From contig USIH01000125.1 in the NCBI GenBank assembly GCA_900554705.1, positions 1-6,359 on the forward strand: a DNA stretch of 6,359 nt, read 5' to 3'. Below are positions 6,267 through 6,359 of the stretch, one piece after another (within the stretch, counting starts at the first letter, position 1; every line of letters begins with the position of its first letter). Position numbers and translations under genes: made by a program. Under the pieces are notes generated by a model. That model was given only the letters and a program-made list of their open reading frames with translations. It ran no database searches and was not told the DNA's origin. The stretch comes from an uncultured Eubacteriales bacterium (GTDB lineage: Bacteria; Bacillota; Clostridia; Oscillospirales; Oscillospiraceae).

Positions 6267-6305
6267 ACCAACGGGGAACTGTAGAAAATACAGTTCCCTG
6301 TTGGT
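6267..6305. repeat. 17-bp stem hairpin directly after glyA
   Basis: Bases 6267-6283 pair with 6289-6305 over 17 positions, with one G-T wobble (6273/6299), around the loop GAAAA. It begins the base after the glyA stop codon and contains GGGAACTGTA and TACAGTTCCC. No T-run follows; instead a second hairpin starts at once. It may stabilise or end the glyA message. The long symmetrical stem suggests an intergenic repeat unit rather than a canonical terminator. Confidence 0.65.
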
Positions 6306-6359
6306 CAGCGTGTCGAAAAACCTTTTTCGACACGCTGGGAGACTGCCAAAAAGGTTCGG
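6306..6359 (-). repeat. Right copy of 54-bp inverted boundary repeat with internal hairpin
   Basis: Inverted partner of 1-54 (51 of 54 identical). Here the hairpin is perfect: CAGCGTGTCGAAAAA at 6306-6320 pairs with TTTTTCGACACGCTG at 6323-6337. The outer 20 bases (6340-6359) are the exact reverse complement of 1-20. This copy looks like the better preserved one. It sits immediately after the 6267-6305 hairpin. A target-site duplication cannot be tested because the flanks are missing. Confidence 0.8.

Noticed and set aside
1..6359. Transposon or integrative element defined by the terminal inverted repeats
   Set aside because: No transposase, integrase or accessory cargo is present, the genes are core metabolism, and target duplications cannot be seen. 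A repeat-limited assembly fragment is simpler.

Overview
The window looks like chromosomal DNA from a GC-rich member of the Firmicutes, most likely a gut-type clostridium of the Oscillospirales. This is inferred from the strong GGAGG-type ribosome binding sites, a Gram-positive style lipoprotein, a tandem glycine riboswitch with an intrinsic terminator, a YwiB/DUF1934 protein and dispersed hairpin repeats between genes. I cannot name the species. All coding sequence is housekeeping or cell-envelope in character. I see no phage, plasmid, transposase, CRISPR, tRNA or rRNA.

Layout. Positions 1-54 and 6306-6359 are two inverted copies of one 54-bp element (51 of 54 bases identical), each carrying a hairpin, so the window is bounded exactly by an inverted repeat. 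Positions 55-200 hold a second GC-rich hairpin and an AT-rich tail with no gene. On the minus strand, 2486-2073 (small unknown protein, GTG start) and 2054-201 (lipoprotein with a predicted beta-propeller-like part and an HELWH zinc-metallopeptidase part) form a two-gene operon with a TATAAT promoter. A 145-bp divergent intergenic region (2487-2631) separates this from a plus-strand operon: ddl (D-alanine--D-alanine ligase, 2632-3702), a YwiB/DUF1934 protein overlapping it by 4 bp (3699-4115), and a CoiA-like protein whose predicted nuclease residues appear lost (4130-4714).

Directly after that operon comes a 298-bp leader (4715-5012) with its own promoter, a two-aptamer glycine riboswitch and a strong terminator hairpin, followed by glyA (serine hydroxymethyltransferase, 5013-6266). 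Two perfect or near-perfect hairpins lie back to back between glyA and the right edge.

How the parts work together. ddl supplies D-Ala-D-Ala for peptidoglycan. glyA interconverts serine and glycine while feeding one-carbon units to folate, and its transcription is evidently set by glycine through the riboswitch. The minus-strand pair probably acts at the outer face of the membrane. No new multi-gene system is evident. The less ordinary items are the inverted repeats that bound the window, the lipoprotein metallopeptidase and the apparently catalytically dead CoiA-like protein.
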